Below, one piece after another: positions 4,876-5,934 of a stretch of DNA of 5,934 bases (positions are counted from its first letter, which is position 1; each line of letters opens with the position of its first letter). The notes beneath the pieces are model-generated. The model was given only the letters and a program-made list of their open reading frames with translations, did not search any database and was not told where the DNA came from. Origin of the DNA: Candidatus Heimdallarchaeota archaeon (GTDB taxonomy: Archaea > Asgardarchaeota > Heimdallarchaeia > Heimdallarchaeales > Heimdallarchaeaceae). The stretch covers positions 1 through 5,934 of the forward strand of contig DAOVRE010000118.1 in the NCBI GenBank assembly GCA_030628305.1. Direction: 5' to 3'. The position numbers and the translations under genes were made by a program.

Positions 4876-5934
4876 TTAATTCACTGCTTTCTTTTTCAGT
4901 ACCATGTAAACGATAGTACCTATAAGTAAAACCCCTCCAACTGCCCCTAGCAAAATACCTAATTTTTCGCCGGTGGTTAAACCATCTCCATCAGGAGGAT
5001 CTGTAGTTTGTGTCTCATCAGGCTCAACTGTGATGGAGATATATTCCACATCTGAATAAGTATAACCAGGTAAACTAGCTTGGATAGAGAATTCAAAATC
5101 TCTCTCTACAGTTACAGTCATACTACTTGTAATCCAAGTAAAGATAACAATACCAGAAGCATCGGTGTTTTTAGAAGCAATTTCTGTTGAAGAGTATTCA
5201 AAAACACCAGCTTGAGCAAGTATTTGGACTGTTGCACCTTCAATATCTAATCCGTTAGCTGTAACATGGACAGTTATGGTAACATTAGCTCCTTTTATTA
5301 TAGAAAGAGGGTCAGCACTACTAGCTGTTTCCAGTGTCAGTACATCAGGATTAACATGGACAGTTATTACTGAAGAATTTGTATTGTAATATTCTTTGAT
5401 TAGTGATAAGTCAATATGATAATCAAAACCACCAATAGGAGCACTAATATCAGAAGTATCCCATACCACTGAAACTGAACCTGCTGCATCAGTTATTAAT
5501 TCAATTGTATCAGTACCAGATCCAATGAAAGTACCTGCTGGAGCAGTAAATGTAGCATTTGCATAGGCTACAGGTTGACCTATTTCATTGAATGTTTCCA
5601 TACTTAATAAAATATGTTCGCCAACTGTGGCAGTTGTTGCATTTGCATTTAAGAGAATGTTGGTAAAATTATGTGAAAATGCTAAAACGTCTATTGTAAT
5701 ATTAAGCTCATTGAGTAATATAGTTGTTGGAAAACGGAATATAGAAGTTATTACAATCTCTAAAGGAGATCCTACTTCGGGAGAAGTCCATGTTGTCACA
5801 AAGTAACCATTGGAGTCTGTTAAAGCAGTTATGTTAGTTTCACCATTTGTAAATTCTCCATCAAGAGCATCAAGTAACACTTCTGTGTGACTCACTGGTC
5901 CATAATCTCCAACAGCCCTTGCAGTCACTATTAC
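4876..5934 (-). CDS. Ig-repeat surface protein with C-terminal membrane anchor (N-terminal part outside window)
   Basis: The frame is open to the window edge (visible start VIVTARAVGDYG, 352 residues), so the gene is truncated here; the GTG at 5928 lies inside a beta-strand and is not a credible start. Counting from 5934 there are three Ig-like units at about 1-82, 85-193 and 197-303. They are related by the strand pattern TDSNGYFVTTWTS, TDAAGSVSVVWDTS and NTDASGIVIFTWITS, which resembles bacterial Ig-like group 1 (invasin/intimin type) domains. A short acidic, proline- and threonine-rich linker (about 304-320) leads to a transmembrane helix at 325-346 followed by KKKAVN. The orientation is therefore outside domains, one anchor and a tiny cytoplasmic tail. 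Seven N-X-S/T sequons and no cysteines are visible. It lies 92 bases upstream of the pilin-signal protein on the same strand. It is likely an S-layer-associated or adhesion protein; the ligand is unknown. Confidence 0.85.
   Translation of the reverse strand, partial: VIVTARAVGDYGPVSHTEVLLDALDGEFTNGETNITALTDSNGYFVTTWTSPEVGSPLEIVITSIFRFPTTILLNELNITIDVLAFSHNFTNILLNANATTATVGEHILLSMETFNEIGQPVAYANATFTAPAGTFIGSGTDTIELITDAAGSVSVVWDTSDISAPIGGFDYHIDLSLIKEYYNTNSSVITVHVNPDVLTLETASSADPLSIIKGANVTITVHVTANGLDIEGATVQILAQAGVFEYSSTEIASKNTDASGIVIFTWITSSMTVTVERDFEFSIQASLPGYTYSDVEYISITVEPDETQTTDPPDGDGLTTGEKLGILLGAVGGVLLIGTIVYMVLKKKAVN
4897..4962 (-). other. C-terminal transmembrane anchor of the Ig-repeat protein
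   Basis: This encodes LGILLGAVGGVLLIGTIVYM plus VL, then KKKAVN and the stop. The glycine-rich 22-residue helix with a lysine stop-transfer is a typical single-pass anchor. There is no LPXTG-like, PGF-CTERM or similar sorting motif. Confidence 0.85.

Noticed and set aside
5588..5806. Plus-strand open frame of 72 codons
   Set aside because: It is antisense to the Ig-repeat gene, and the Ig units on the minus strand explain this stretch fully.
5926..5928. GTG as the start of the Ig-repeat gene
   Set aside because: The frame stays open to the window edge and the GTG falls within a beta-strand (VIVTARAV), so the true start lies outside.

Overview
The window looks archaeal. It is A+T-rich. It encodes a two-thioredoxin-fold protein disulfide oxidoreductase, the ATP-grasp beta subunit of an ADP-forming acyl-CoA synthetase, and a membrane protein with an archaeal pilin (class III) N-terminal signal. 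Two genes carry GGTGAT/GGTG Shine-Dalgarno sites matching an archaeal 16S tail, and gene ends are marked by bare T-tracts without hairpins. The low GC, the single-domain parvulin and the Ig-repeat surface proteins with short lysine-rich tails would suit an Asgard or related mesophilic lineage. That placement is inference; no marker gene here settles it.

Layout. Bases 1-120 are the 3' end of a plus-strand gene whose product ends in three identical ESPKPPEEKK decapeptides. Everything else is on the minus strand. Listed left to right (downstream to upstream in transcription order) these are: the protein disulfide oxidoreductase (127-786), a 90-residue parvulin prolyl isomerase (895-1167), the AcdB-like subunit (1221-1928), a 917-residue surface protein with a pilin-type N-terminus and about nine 80-residue beta-sandwich repeats (2030-4783), and the C-terminal part of an Ig-repeat protein with a C-terminal membrane anchor (4876-5934, running off the window). 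No tRNA, rRNA, CRISPR array or insertion sequence is seen, and no gap between genes exceeds 110 bases.

How the parts fit. The two right-hand genes form a cell-surface pair: one product is anchored by its N-terminus, the other by its C-terminus. Both are built of beta-sandwich repeats with many N-glycosylation sequons, as expected for appendage, S-layer-associated or adhesion proteins. The left-hand part is intracellular housekeeping: disulfide exchange, proline isomerisation and acyl-CoA/ATP metabolism. Most gaps carry a T-rich terminator and a possible TATA element, so the genes are probably separate transcription units. The ppiC/acdB pair (53 bases apart) is the best candidate for co-transcription.

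The most interesting object is the 917-residue protein. It combines a pilin-like N-terminus, a calcium-loop-like DYDNDGLCD sequence, and an array of repeats sharing a VDYLAxRFWS signature that is strongest in the middle and decays at both ends.
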